Assembly: GCA_016840645.1 (NCBI GenBank)
Contig: JAEORY010000049.1
Location: 1 to 14,237, forward strand
Direction of reading: 5' to 3'
DNA from: Candidatus Borrarchaeota archaeon
GTDB lineage: Archaea > Asgardarchaeota > Sifarchaeia > Borrarchaeales > Borrarchaeaceae
Length of the DNA: 14,237 bases
How positions within the stretch are numbered: position 1 is the stretch's first letter; each line of letters starts with the position of its first letter. A program made the position numbers and the translations under genes. Below are positions 6,874-14,236 of the stretch, in pieces. The notes under the pieces were generated by a model. That model saw nothing but the letters and a program-made list of their open reading frames with translations. It did no database searches and was not told the DNA's origin.

Positions 6874-7272
6874 TCAAGAGCGTATACGTTTAGTTTTTTC
6901 GAGGATTTCAAGCCATAAAATAGTTAGACGTCCTATTGTCATAAGTTCGTCAGCATTAATTTCTTCTTTTAATCTCCTCATCACATTTTCAATTTGTAAA
7001 CAAATGGTTTGATCTAATTCCGTCAAAAGAGATTCTTTCTCTAATTCTTGAACTTCTGCTTCATCGGAGACTATTAACACCTTTTTTTCACACTGAGGGC
7101 AAATAATATCATCTTTTAATTGAAATAGAGGACCAGAACACTCTGGGCACGCCTCATTTAGCATTGTCGCGCCCTTCCTCATCAATTCAACTGCTTTTTG
7201 AATGCCTGCCTCTTCTTTTTTTGTATCAGATTCTTTCAACAGTCTCGCCTGCAGTTCAGATTCCTTTAACAA
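6874..7272 (-). CDS. ZNRD2/SSSCA1 (autoantigen p27)-like zinc protein
   Basis: A 132-residue protein of the Sjogren's syndrome/scleroderma autoantigen 1 family. The hallmark is a helix with MRKGATMLNEACPECSGPLF followed by a zinc ribbon with Cys42, Cys45, Cys58 and Cys61 (CPEC...CPQC). The C-terminal half (about 72-130) is helical, with acidic and leucine-rich segments that could mediate partner binding. Function in archaea is not established. The start is TTG at 7272, because an in-frame TAA directly precedes it. There is no Shine-Dalgarno sequence; instead a TATA-like GTTTTTAAAAC lies about 24 bases upstream, which fits a leaderless transcript starting at or next to the TTG. It is divergent from UPF0147 by about 100 bases. 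Confidence 0.83.
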   Translation of the reverse strand: MLKESELQARLLKESDTKKEEAGIQKAVELMRKGATMLNEACPECSGPLFQLKDDIICPQCEKKVLIVSDEAEVQELEKESLLTELDQTICLQIENVMRRLKEEINADELMTIGRLTILWLEILEKTKRIRS

Positions 7273-7289
7273 TTAATGTATAGTGAAAA

Positions 7290-7301
7290 AGTTTTAAAAA
7301 C
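7290..7301. promoter_or_regulatory. Nearly symmetric TATA element between the zinc protein and UPF0147 genes
   Basis: GTTTTAAAAAC (from 7291) reads almost the same on both strands. On the minus strand it sits about 24 bases before the zinc protein TTG, as expected for a leaderless gene. On the plus strand it would give UPF0147 a leader of about 50 bases. Use in both directions is inference. Confidence 0.4.
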
Positions 7302-7373
7302 CTCTCTTACTGCTGTATGATTAATGAATATGAATAGTTTACTATTAGTTCCTTTGCTGAGGTGGCGAAACAA

Positions 7374-7640
7374 ATGAGCGAAGAAACACAGGAAAAATTA
7401 AAGCACGTCCTCCAAGTCCTTAAGATGATATCAGAAGATACCAGTGTCCCCAGAAATATTCGAAGAGCTGCCAATGAGAGTATCGATGCAATAGAAACAG
7501 ATAAGGTAGACAGCGCTGCGGTAAAAGCTTCTAATGCGATTTCAATTCTAGATGAAATTTCTCAGGATCCAAATTGTCCACTCCATGCTAGGACGCGAAT
7601 ATGGAATGCCGTTAGTATCTTAGAGACAATCTCTGATTAA
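7374..7640 (+). CDS. UPF0147 family protein
   Basis: A small, all-helical archaeal protein of the UPF0147 family, whose biochemical role is not established. The sequence shows two similar helical repeats: [26 protein letters not shown] and then [26 protein letters not shown], each with a VPRNIR- or CPLHAR-type turn. This internal repeat is typical of the family. I chose the ATG at 7374 (88 residues) because GAGGTG, a strong match to the archaeal anti-Shine-Dalgarno sequence, ends 9 bases before it. The upstream GTG at 7362 (92 residues, MAKQMSEE) would overlap that site and has none of its own. It stands alone, followed by a T-rich terminator. Confidence 0.9.
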   Translation: MSEETQEKLKHVLQVLKMISEDTSVPRNIRRAANESIDAIETDKVDSAAVKASNAISILDEISQDPNCPLHARTRIWNAVSILETISD

Positions 7641-7655
7641 ATCAATCAAATTTCT

Positions 7656-7690
7656 CATTTTTTCTTTTCAATCTAGTTTTTTTGTATTTA
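7656..7690 (+). terminator. T-rich terminator after UPF0147
   Basis: Two T tracts follow the stop codon: one at about 7658-7668 (interrupted by a single C) and seven T at 7677-7683. Archaeal transcription terminates at such tracts. The site separates the + strand UPF0147 gene from the convergent aldolase gene. Confidence 0.5.
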
Positions 7691-7760
7691 GAAAATTTTG
7701 CATGAGGCAAAGGTATTTTGTCATTTAAAACTTGAAAGAACCGTTTATGTTAATTTTTAA

Positions 7761-8327
7761 CTAACGAATTAATTTTATCAAAAAATTAAGTTTCGCAGCC
7801 TCCTCTATCAATTCAGCGAGATAATAGGCGTCTTTTAAAGAACTTCCACCAACAACAATTCCATGGCGAGCAAGAATGCAGGCACTATGATCTTTAAAGC
7901 GATTAACTACGAGATCAGCAAGTTTCTGCGAACCGGGTTCAGCATATTCAACAAATTGAAGTGCTCCAATGAGGATTTTGCTCTCAGCGGTCAATAATTC
8001 AATTGGTTTTTTAAGAATCGAATAAAGAGTCGAATAAAGAGAGTGAATATGAATGATAGCCCCAATATCAGACCTTGCATGATAAATTGCATTATGCATA
8101 GGTAATTCTGATGAAGGCTGACCCCCCTCTACCACTAATCCGTCAAGAGTTGTTACAACAAGATTATCTAAAGAGATATCAAATAATGATGTTTGACGAG
8201 GAGTAATAATTATTTGAGTTCTATCCTTTGTACGCACACTTACATTTCCTCCCCAAGCCTTAGCAAGCCCCCTTACATAAAGAAGTTTACAGATTTTAAC
8301 AAATTCGCATTTAAGTGCTGTTGACAT
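7761..8327 (-). CDS. Class II aldolase/adducin family protein (fuculose-phosphate aldolase-like)
   Basis: A 188-residue zinc-dependent class II aldolase of the FucA/adducin fold, which cleaves a sugar phosphate into dihydroxyacetone phosphate and an aldehyde. Motifs in order are WGGNVSVR (about residues 25-32), GQPSSELPMH with Glu74, IIHIHS with His93 and His95, and ARHGIVVGG with His155. These four metal-binding or catalytic positions match the spacing of E. coli FucA almost exactly (73, 92, 94, 155). I prefer the ATG at 8327: a longer reading from TTG at 8369 adds 14 residues (IFVQIPQFG...) and has no ribosome-binding site. It follows pus10 on the same strand with a gap of 44 bases, so it is probably in the same transcript. 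The substrate cannot be read from the sequence. Confidence 0.85.
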   Translation of the reverse strand: MSTALKCEFVKICKLLYVRGLAKAWGGNVSVRTKDRTQIIITPRQTSLFDISLDNLVVTTLDGLVVEGGQPSSELPMHNAIYHARSDIGAIIHIHSLYSTLYSILKKPIELLTAESKILIGALQFVEYAEPGSQKLADLVVNRFKDHSACILARHGIVVGGSSLKDAYYLAELIEEAAKLNFLIKLIR

Positions 8328-8371
8328 ATTTAAAGACAACCCAAATTGAGGGATTTGAACAAAAATCAAAA

Positions 8372-9712
8372 TTATAAGTTAGAATGAACCTTGATCACGT
8401 CAATTTCTAATACTTCAATGTCTGAATTAAGTAATTCGCTAACACTGGGTTTAGTAAATCCTTCATCTCCTGTTAGCAATTCTTTGACATAGAGGCCTCC
8501 TTCACAGTGAACAATAACTTCCATAATATAATCATCAAGGACTTGATTAATCTTCAAACTAAATACTCTTTTCTGGCGAATCTTGTCTACACGCCTGTGC
8601 AGAACTCGTTGAGGTGTCCGCTGATCGATGGTGATAGATTGAAATGCTTGCTCAATTCTATTTACATCAACAGCTTCTATTTTGCGAGAAACCTTTACAA
8701 GCAATCTATACGTTTTTTCTGTGAATTTAGAGCGCGCCTTGATTTGTCTAATTATCTCTCGAGTAATCTTCCTTAAATCTAATACTTCTACTTTTCCCTG
8801 AGCATAGTTGTTGATTGCCTCTTGAAGTTTATCTAACGAAATGTTGCGTATTTTAGGCTCTTTAATTTCAAGCACAAAGGGTCTTCCATCTCCAAGCATC
8901 TTTGCGTCTATATCTTCGCGTCCTGCAGCGTGAAGAATGCCATCTTTGCCCTTGGTTAATTCTAATGTGGGATTGGAGATTAGTTCTTCTATTGATTCAG
9001 AATATCGTTTCCCCGTCCCATTACATTCACTGCATCCTTTTCCTTGACATGATGAACAGATCCACGTACTTTGTGGAATTCCTCGAATTAATTTTCGGTA
9101 GCGACCGTAAATGAAATGCGGATTCACTTTTAGGGAGATTTTCTTCTCTGTTCCGTTGAAGAATACAACAATATCGGGGTTTTCAAAACTCACGCTCTTT
9201 CCGGTCTGTTTTTGAATGTATTTCCCGAGCTCTCTATTTATTTCAGATTTGCATGCCTCCCCTGAGTCAATATGATGCCTTGCCCTGAACTCGTCTGCTC
9301 GTTCTAATAATAAAGTCGAAATTCTAGACCCGACAAGAAAGGTATCAAAATCAATATCTTTGATTTTTTCAATAATTTCGTCTGCATATTTTGGCAAATC
9401 ATCAAATATTCCTTCACATAAAAAGCACTCTGAATCATGGGGTTGCATTTCTATTCCAAAAATGAATAGTGTTTTAATAGCACTCTCAAAGTTACCATGA
9501 GAGGCAAGGACTTTCAATAATTCTACATCTTCAAGGCGATGCGCATTCATAGTTAGTAGAGTTTTAATTGCAAATCCTCGTTCTTTATTAGTCAAACCAC
9601 TACCATAAGCCGCAAATTGCCGACCAAGACAACTATCGCATAGATATTTGTGGGATTTAAGAAGTTTAATTGCCTTACTGCAAATCTTATTGTCAAGGTG
9701 GTTTTCATTCAT
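8372..9712 (-). CDS. pus10: tRNA pseudouridine synthase Pus10
   Basis: A 446-residue Pus10, which converts U54 and U55 of tRNA to pseudouridine in archaea. The N-terminal accessory region has a Cys pair in CDSCLGRQF (Cys25, Cys28) and another in CFLCEG (Cys96, Cys99), together forming a zinc site. A CSSCQGKGCSECNGTGKRY element (Cys219, 222, 227, 230) precedes the catalytic domain; it looks DnaJ-like but is a usual Pus10 feature. The catalytic Asp267 lies in AAGREDIDAKMLGDGRPFVLE. The C-terminal part has RTPQRVLHRR and ends with EGGLYVKELLTGD, both typical. I chose the ATG at 9712, with AAAGTGAT just upstream, over a TTG at 9745 that adds 11 residues. It lies 87 bases after srp54 on the same strand. 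Confidence 0.95.
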   Translation of the reverse strand: MNENHLDNKICSKAIKLLKSHKYLCDSCLGRQFAAYGSGLTNKERGFAIKTLLTMNAHRLEDVELLKVLASHGNFESAIKTLFIFGIEMQPHDSECFLCEGIFDDLPKYADEIIEKIKDIDFDTFLVGSRISTLLLERADEFRARHHIDSGEACKSEINRELGKYIQKQTGKSVSFENPDIVVFFNGTEKKISLKVNPHFIYGRYRKLIRGIPQSTWICSSCQGKGCSECNGTGKRYSESIEELISNPTLELTKGKDGILHAAGREDIDAKMLGDGRPFVLEIKEPKIRNISLDKLQEAINNYAQGKVEVLDLRKITREIIRQIKARSKFTEKTYRLLVKVSRKIEAVDVNRIEQAFQSITIDQRTPQRVLHRRVDKIRQKRVFSLKINQVLDDYIMEVIVHCEGGLYVKELLTGDEGFTKPSVSELLNSDIEVLEIDVIKVHSNL

Positions 9713-9799
9713 AGAAATCACTTTAATTCCGTAAAAACAACTCAAGGAAACCCGCTACTTCTACGGTGGAAGGAAAAAAGACAACATAATGATTGTGAA

Positions 9800-11152
9800 C
9801 TATAGGTCCATGGGTATATCAGGAAGCCCACCGGGCATCATAGGAAGTCCTTTCATCCGCCTTCGTCCTCTCATGCCTTTCATAAGTTTTCTGAGCATGT
9901 TGTATTGTTGAAGTAATTCTCTTACATCTTTTATATCTGTTCCAGAGCCCCGTGCTACACGAACAACACGAGAACGTTTCAAAAGTTTAGGATTTATTAA
10001 TTCTTCACTGCGCATACTATCAAGAATATGTTCCCATCGCTTGATTTTTTCTTCAGACATTGATTTCATTTCATCCGGAATATTAGATACCCCTGGAAGA
10101 AAACTGAATATCTTTGACAGAGAACCCATTTTTTTCATTTTCTTGATCTGCTCTCTGAACTCTAACAGGGTGAATTTACCTGAAAGAAATACTTTGGCTT
10201 CTTTTTTAGAAGGGGTGACTTCTGCGTCTCTCAATTTTTCAATAAGGGATGATAGATCGCCCATTCCAAGTAATCTGCCAACAAATCGAGGACTATTAAA
10301 TCTCTCCAAATCCTCGATTTTTTCACCAATGCCGATGAATTTTATCGGGGCTTCTGTTGCAGCAACTGCAGATAAAGCACCACCTCCGCGAGCACTTCCA
10401 TCAAGTTTTGTTACAAGTATTGCGCCAATATCTGTAGCATCTTTAAAAGCTTCAGCCTGAACATACGCTTGTTGACCAAGAGTTCCATCTATTACTAAAA
10501 TGATCTCTTGTGGATGAATGGCACGTTCTATGCCTTTCATTTCCTCTATAAGTGATGTTTCATCTTTGTGACGTCCGGCGGTATCTACAATAATTACTTC
10601 ATGTTTTTCATTTGTAAATTGCTCAACCCCTTTGTTTACAACCTTTATTGCGTCTTTTTCCGAAGTATCTCCGAAAATCGGTACATTTATGGATGCAGCA
10701 AGTTGTGAGAGTTGATTAAACGCTGCAGGGCGATAGGTATCACCACATACGAGTGCAGTCTTGAATCCTTTCTTTTTATAAAAATAGGCTAATTTACCAC
10801 AAGACGTTGTCTTTCCGCTGCCTTGAATCCCAATCAACATTATAATGGAGGTTTGACCAGGTTTTATACGAATAACTTCGGTTTTTTCACCAAGAACTGT
10901 TACAAGTTCATCATAAACGGTCTTTATAACATGTTCTCTTCTAGTGATACCTGGAGGAAGTTCCTTTGATAGCGCTCGTCGTTCAATGTTCTTTGAAAGT
11001 TCGAAAACAAGATCAACCTTGACATCAGCTTGTAACAGGGCTCGTTGTAAGTCTTTTACAAGTTCCTTAATCGCTTTTGCGTCAACTGTAGGCATACGAA
11101 GTAATTTGCGCAGCGCACCATTCAAAGCACCACTAAGTTTTTCAAGTACCAA
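9800..11152 (-). CDS. srp54: Signal recognition particle 54 kDa protein
   Basis: A 450-residue GTPase of the signal recognition particle, which binds signal sequences of nascent membrane and secreted proteins and docks with FtsY at the membrane together with 7S RNA. The N domain covers about residues 1-90. The G domain has GIQGSGKTT (108-116), GDTYRPAA (137-144), DTAGRH (190-195) and TKLDGSARGG (248-257). The M domain (from about 315) carries SKIFSFLPG, the RNA-binding RSRVVRVARGSGT, and a Met-rich tail (MRKLMKGMRG... MKGLPMMPGG). Length is normal. The start is TTG at 11152, with GAGGT 7 bases upstream and a TATA box at 11194-11205. The 7S RNA gene is not in this window. Confidence 0.98.
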   Translation of the reverse strand: MVLEKLSGALNGALRKLLRMPTVDAKAIKELVKDLQRALLQADVKVDLVFELSKNIERRALSKELPPGITRREHVIKTVYDELVTVLGEKTEVIRIKPGQTSIIMLIGIQGSGKTTSCGKLAYFYKKKGFKTALVCGDTYRPAAFNQLSQLAASINVPIFGDTSEKDAIKVVNKGVEQFTNEKHEVIIVDTAGRHKDETSLIEEMKGIERAIHPQEIILVIDGTLGQQAYVQAEAFKDATDIGAILVTKLDGSARGGGALSAVAATEAPIKFIGIGEKIEDLERFNSPRFVGRLLGMGDLSSLIEKLRDAEVTPSKKEAKVFLSGKFTLLEFREQIKKMKKMGSLSKIFSFLPGVSNIPDEMKSMSEEKIKRWEHILDSMRSEELINPKLLKRSRVVRVARGSGTDIKDVRELLQQYNMLRKLMKGMRGRRRMKGLPMMPGGLPDIPMDL

Positions 11153-11193
11153 AATAATTACCTCACTCTATTTCATGTGGTCAATCATTAAGT

Positions 11194-11205
11194 CATAAAT
11201 ATTTT
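11194..11205 (-). promoter_or_regulatory. TATA box of srp54
   Basis: The minus strand reads AAAATATTTATG. Transcription would begin near 11175, giving a leader of about 23 bases with GAGGT before the TTG start. This suggests srp54 has its own promoter in the 169-base gap after glmM. Confidence 0.5.
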
Positions 11206-11321
11206 CATATTAAATAAGCAGGATAAATAGAATTGAAAAATATTTAAGAAAATTGGCTGATGAGACAGCAGTACTTCACCTGTGTACATTTTATCTAACC
11301 TCCGCAAGAAGACTCCATCCG

Positions 11322-12710
11322 TCAGGGTGGGGTAATTGACGCTTCTCTTTTAGCATCTTTTACAAGTGAAATGCCCCACTCAGCTAATTCTTTTGCGCGT
11401 TCTTGTGTTTTTGCCTCAGCAAAACTTCGAAAAATTGGCTCAGTACCACTGGGACGAATAAGAACCCAACCATCATCCGTAAGAATCTTCGTACCATCAA
11501 TTGTAATCGAATCGTACTCTCTTGTGTTTTCCAAAATTGTTACAATTACTTGCGCTTTCTTTTCGTTCGGGCACGAGGTCTTGAGTTTTACATTAAAATA
11601 CTGCGGCAACTCGCCCAATAAAGTAGATAAACTTTTTTTCGATATAGAAACGATCTCTGCAATCAATGCAGCAGTCATTGCCCCATCACGCACAGGTTGA
11701 AATTCACTAAAAAATACACCTCCATTTTCCTCGCCTCCTATGATCGCATTTTCCCGCAAAATTGCTCTTGAGACACCTACAGATCCGACTTTTGTCCATA
11801 CAATTTCACAATTGTACATTTTCGCAATCTCTTGAATCATTGAAGAAGAAGCAACGGGCGTTACTACTTTGTTTTTCGGATTATTTGACAGGACATGCTT
11901 TTCGATAAGTGCAAAAGTACGATCCCCTGGTTGTACTGCACCTGTTTCATCAACAAATATCGCACGATCAGCGTCTCCATCGTGCGCTACTCCAAAATCT
12001 GCACCTACGCTTATTACAATTTTTGAAAGATCTTTAAGTGTCTTTGGGGTGGGTTCTGGGGTTCTTCCTGGAAAACTACCGTCAATGTGGCCGTTAATAG
12101 TTATTACACTACAGCCAAGTTCCCTAAGTACATACGGGGTCACTAATGCGCCAACAGAGTTTGCCGGGTCAACGACTACTTTCAATTTTGTCCTTAGAAT
12201 CTCATCTTTGCCTATCACATGTGACTTTATCGCTTCTTTGTAAACATCACATGCCTTTGACTCCATTTGGATGGTTCCAATCATATTCCATTCTGCCAGA
12301 TGTTGTCTTTTTTCAAAATAAATTGTCTCAATAGCTAATTCCTCTTCACTAGAGATTTCAACCCCATCTCTATCTATTACCTTGATGCCATTGTATTCAG
12401 GTGGATTATGTGACGCTGTAATCATTACGCCCCCTCTAACACCGTAGAGAGGTATCACATACTGGAGTGCAGGCGTTGGGCATAAGCCGATATCAAGCAC
12501 GCCGAGACCTGCGGAAACGATGCCTGAAATGACAGCTGATTTCAGCATTTGATTACTTGTACGCCCATCGCACCCCACAACCAGGGTTCCTCTCCCGAAA
12601 TGGGTTGCAATGGCACTACCAATATTAACACAAAATTCAGCAGTAATTTCTTTATTTGCAACACCGCGTATGCCGTTTGTACCAAAGAGTTGTTTCTGTG
12701 TTCTTATCAT
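11322..12710 (-). CDS. glmM: Phosphoglucosamine mutase / phosphohexomutase, archaeal type
   Basis: A 462-residue alpha-D-phosphohexomutase, most likely converting glucosamine-6-phosphate to glucosamine-1-phosphate for UDP-GlcNAc synthesis in the cytoplasm. The four active-site segments are all present (numbers for the ATG start): TASHNPPEYNG with the phosphorylated Ser100; the metal loop DGDADR (Asp244, 246, 248); the sugar-binding loop GGEENGG (325-331); and the phosphate-binding RPSGTEP (419-425). The opening LFGTNGIRG is typical of the archaeal GlmM/PMM group. Phosphomannomutase or phosphoglucomutase activity cannot be excluded. I prefer the ATG at 12710, with AGTGGT just before it; a GTG at 12719 adds three residues (MVK). 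It is divergent from uS19 and lies upstream of srp54 on the same strand. Confidence 0.92.
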   Translation of the reverse strand: MIRTQKQLFGTNGIRGVANKEITAEFCVNIGSAIATHFGRGTLVVGCDGRTSNQMLKSAVISGIVSAGLGVLDIGLCPTPALQYVIPLYGVRGGVMITASHNPPEYNGIKVIDRDGVEISSEEELAIETIYFEKRQHLAEWNMIGTIQMESKACDVYKEAIKSHVIGKDEILRTKLKVVVDPANSVGALVTPYVLRELGCSVITINGHIDGSFPGRTPEPTPKTLKDLSKIVISVGADFGVAHDGDADRAIFVDETGAVQPGDRTFALIEKHVLSNNPKNKVVTPVASSSMIQEIAKMYNCEIVWTKVGSVGVSRAILRENAIIGGEENGGVFFSEFQPVRDGAMTAALIAEIVSISKKSLSTLLGELPQYFNVKLKTSCPNEKKAQVIVTILENTREYDSITIDGTKILTDDGWVLIRPSGTEPIFRSFAEAKTQERAKELAEWGISLVKDAKREASITPP

Positions 12711-12744
12711 TTTTACCACTTTAAGCCTTGTAGATACTTTATTG

Positions 12745-12780
12745 ATATTTTAATCTAAACTCTTATACTTATTATAAAAG
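12745..12780 (-). promoter_or_regulatory. Candidate TATA elements of glmM
   Basis: Two TATA-like boxes lie on the minus strand: CTTTTATAAT at 12771-12780 and ATTAAAATAT at 12745-12754. They would give leaders of about 38 and 14 bases before the ATG at 12710. Either could act. Confidence 0.4.
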
Positions 12781-12833
12781 CTATCATTAAACCCTTAAAT
12801 TGCTTGATAGTTTTCAAAGAGATTCCCACCTCA

Positions 12834-12903
12834 TTTTAAACTATTCCATCTCAGATGTAAGGAACAAGATAGATCTACTACTTCATCAAAAGATTCTTAA
12901 AAG
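12834..12903 (+). promoter_or_regulatory. Candidate TATA elements of rps19
   Basis: TTTTAAA at 12834-12840 and TTCTTAAAAGG at about 12893-12903 are the two best TATA matches facing uS19. The second would give a leader of about 21 bases, just enough to hold the GGTGAG site; the first would give about 80 bases, with a hairpin inside. Confidence 0.4.
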
Positions 12904-12920
12904 GAGCATGATATCCTTTT
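12899..12920 (+). repeat. 7-bp hairpin just upstream of the rps19 ribosome-binding site
   Basis: AAAAGGA (12899-12905) and TCCTTTT (12914-12920) pair perfectly around an 8-base loop. The hairpin ends 13 bases before GGTGAG. If transcription starts at the far promoter it lies in the leader RNA and might affect translation; if it starts at the near one it is promoter DNA. Confidence 0.35.
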
Positions 12921-12945
12921 TAGGACAAGAAAAAGGTGAGTTCTG

Positions 12946-13353
12946 ATGTCCAAGAAGGTTTTTACATATCGCGGCCATACTCTTGATGAGTTACAAAAAA
13001 TGTCTATGGATGAAATCATTAAACTATTGCCAGCACGACAGCGGAGATCTTTACTACGAGGTCTACCACCACGACAAAAAAAGTTATTGGAAAATATTCG
13101 AAAAGCAAGGCGCGCGATCAAAAAAGGAAAAAAGGTACTTATTCGAACACACAATAGGGACATGGTTGTTTTACCAGAGATGATAGGCTTCGATATTGGT
13201 ATCTACAATGGAATAACTTTCATAGAGGTCACAATAAGACCAGAAATGATTGGTAAGTATTTGGGTGAACTCGCCCCGACATGTAAAAGGGTAAATCATG
13301 GTAATCCTGGTGTTGGAGCTACTAAGAGTTCTCAGTTTGTACCACTCAAATAA
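12946..13353 (+). CDS. rps19: Ribosomal protein uS19 (S19P)
   Basis: A 135-residue small-subunit protein of the head region, of the archaeal/eukaryotic form (eukaryotic S15). The N-terminal extension [19 protein letters not shown] is specific to that form, followed by a basic helix ([13 protein letters not shown]) and the conserved core. The core shows [15 protein letters not shown], then [23 protein letters not shown], and ends [18 protein letters not shown]. The ATG is preceded by AAAAGGTGAG with a 5-base gap, a strong start. In most archaea this gene sits between L2 and L22 in an S10-type operon; here it stands alone, divergent from glmM and convergent with uL6. Its sequence is complete and shows no sign of decay. 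Confidence 0.97.
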   Translation: MSKKVFTYRGHTLDELQKMSMDEIIKLLPARQRRSLLRGLPPRQKKLLENIRKARRAIKKGKKVLIRTHNRDMVVLPEMIGFDIGIYNGITFIEVTIRPEMIGKYLGELAPTCKRVNHGNPGVGATKSSQFVPLK

Positions 13354-13355
13354 GC

Positions 13356-13399
13356 AAGATAATTTATCTTTTAAAATGTGAATTTGAGATTGTCTCAAA
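13356..13399 (+). terminator. Two tandem hairpins after rps19
   Basis: Directly after the stop codon, AAGATA-ATT-TATCTT (13356-13370) forms a 6-bp stem. It is followed by TTTGAGA-TTG-TCTCAAA (13383-13399), a perfect 7-bp stem with a 3-base loop. They lie between convergent genes and could end or protect both transcripts. No long T tract follows. Confidence 0.4.
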
Positions 13400-13486
13400 C
13401 AGCAAGCTTACTTACAAAATAAGATAGCTCATTCTTTACAAATCAGCAAAACAAGACTTTGAGTTTTTGGAAGAAGTCAATCAATC

Positions 13487-14029
13487 TCACTTAATTTTCT
13501 CTGAGACGTAAATGCCATCCATAAACACACGAATGTCCTTTTTTCTAATTTTAGTTGATTGTTGTATATTTGCAGCGGTTTGAGCAACTTCTTCTATATT
13601 AATACCCTCAATAAGCAATGTATCTTTGCCTTCCATGCGTACAGAAGTGTGTCCAATAATACGGGCTCTTCTATGAGAACGTTCACCGGTAAAATTTTTG
13701 ATAAGAACTTCTGTACCCCTAACTTCTACTGAAATCGGGAAATGTGAATATACAATTTTCATTTTGTAAATAAACCCATCTGTCACGCCTTTGAGCATAT
13801 TTCGTATATGGGAAGCAATAGTACCTACAAATGCCCTTTCTTTTTTTCTAGGAAAGTAGTTTTGGGTCTTAATCACATTATTTTCTTTTATAATTGAAAC
13901 GTGAGCATGGCTAAAATCTCTTTTCAGTTCTCCCTTTGGACCTTTGACCATTATAGTAGATTCAGTTAAATCCACACTTACATCCCTTGGAATCTCAATC
14001 ATTTCTTCAACGAGAGCTTGTTTCACCAT
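13487..14029 (-). CDS. rpl6: Ribosomal protein uL6 (L6P)
   Basis: A 180-residue large-subunit protein that binds 23S rRNA near the sarcin-ricin loop. It shows the two L6 domains of the archaeal/eukaryotic form (eukaryotic L9). The first has VSVDLTESTIMVKGPKGELKRDF and then SHIRNMLKGVTDGFIYKMKIVYSHFPI. The second has FTGERSHRRARIIGHTSVR and ends IRKKDIRVFMDGIYVSEK. Length is normal. The ATG is preceded by AGGTGA with a 7-base gap. It follows uS8 on the same strand with 45 bases between them, so both belong to one operon. The usual next genes, L32e, L19e and L18, are absent: the following gene is uS19 on the opposite strand. Confidence 0.97.
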   Translation of the reverse strand: MVKQALVEEMIEIPRDVSVDLTESTIMVKGPKGELKRDFSHAHVSIIKENNVIKTQNYFPRKKERAFVGTIASHIRNMLKGVTDGFIYKMKIVYSHFPISVEVRGTEVLIKNFTGERSHRRARIIGHTSVRMEGKDTLLIEGINIEEVAQTAANIQQSTKIRKKDIRVFMDGIYVSEKIK

Positions 14030-14074
14030 AGTAATTCACCTAAAAAATTTAAGTCAAAATCCTTCATGTAAGAT

Positions 14075-14236
14075 CTAATATACGTAAGCTAACAGCCGTC
14101 CACCGGTTTTTTGGTGTTTTGCATCTGTATGAGACATAACACCTTCGGGTGTTGACACTACGAGCAAGCCAAAGCCTCTAGCTGGAAGATATCGTTTTTC
14201 CCATCTTTCAAAATCTCTAAACTTAACAGGATAACG
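14075..14236 (-). CDS. rps8: Ribosomal protein uS8, C-terminal end (partial)
   Basis: The last 53 residues of uS8, a small-subunit protein that binds the central domain of 16S rRNA. They read from [21 protein letters not shown], through [19 protein letters not shown], to GGRLLAYVY and a TAG stop at 14075-14077. The STPEGVMSH and GGRLLAYVY blocks are diagnostic of the archaeal/eukaryotic form (eukaryotic S15a). The start lies beyond the right edge. It is followed by uL6, the normal order in archaeal ribosomal operons. Confidence 0.95.
   Translation of the reverse strand, partial: RYPVKFRDFERWEKRYLPARGFGLLVVSTPEGVMSHTDAKHQKTGGRLLAYVY

Noticed and set aside
9041..9090. DnaJ-like Cys motif inside pus10 (CSSCQGKGCSEC), considered as a possible fusion
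   Set aside because: Archaeal Pus10 proteins normally carry a CxxCxGxGCxxC element just before the catalytic domain, so it is a family feature.
8507..9114. Two + strand open frames antisense to pus10
   Set aside because: They overlap the conserved catalytic and C-terminal regions of Pus10 and show no domains.
10041..10460. Long open frame antisense to srp54
   Set aside because: It lies wholly within srp54, whose GTPase motifs are all present on the other strand. Its composition is Ser-rich and has no recognisable domain.
11250..11340. GCTGATGAGA resembling a C box, suggesting a C/D box guide RNA in the glmM-srp54 gap
   Set aside because: No CTGA D box follows at a suitable distance on that strand, and no C'/D' pair was found. 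The opposite strand lacks a TGATGA box.
11371..12758. Several + strand open frames antisense to glmM
   Set aside because: All catalytic loops of GlmM are intact on the minus strand, so these are coding shadows.
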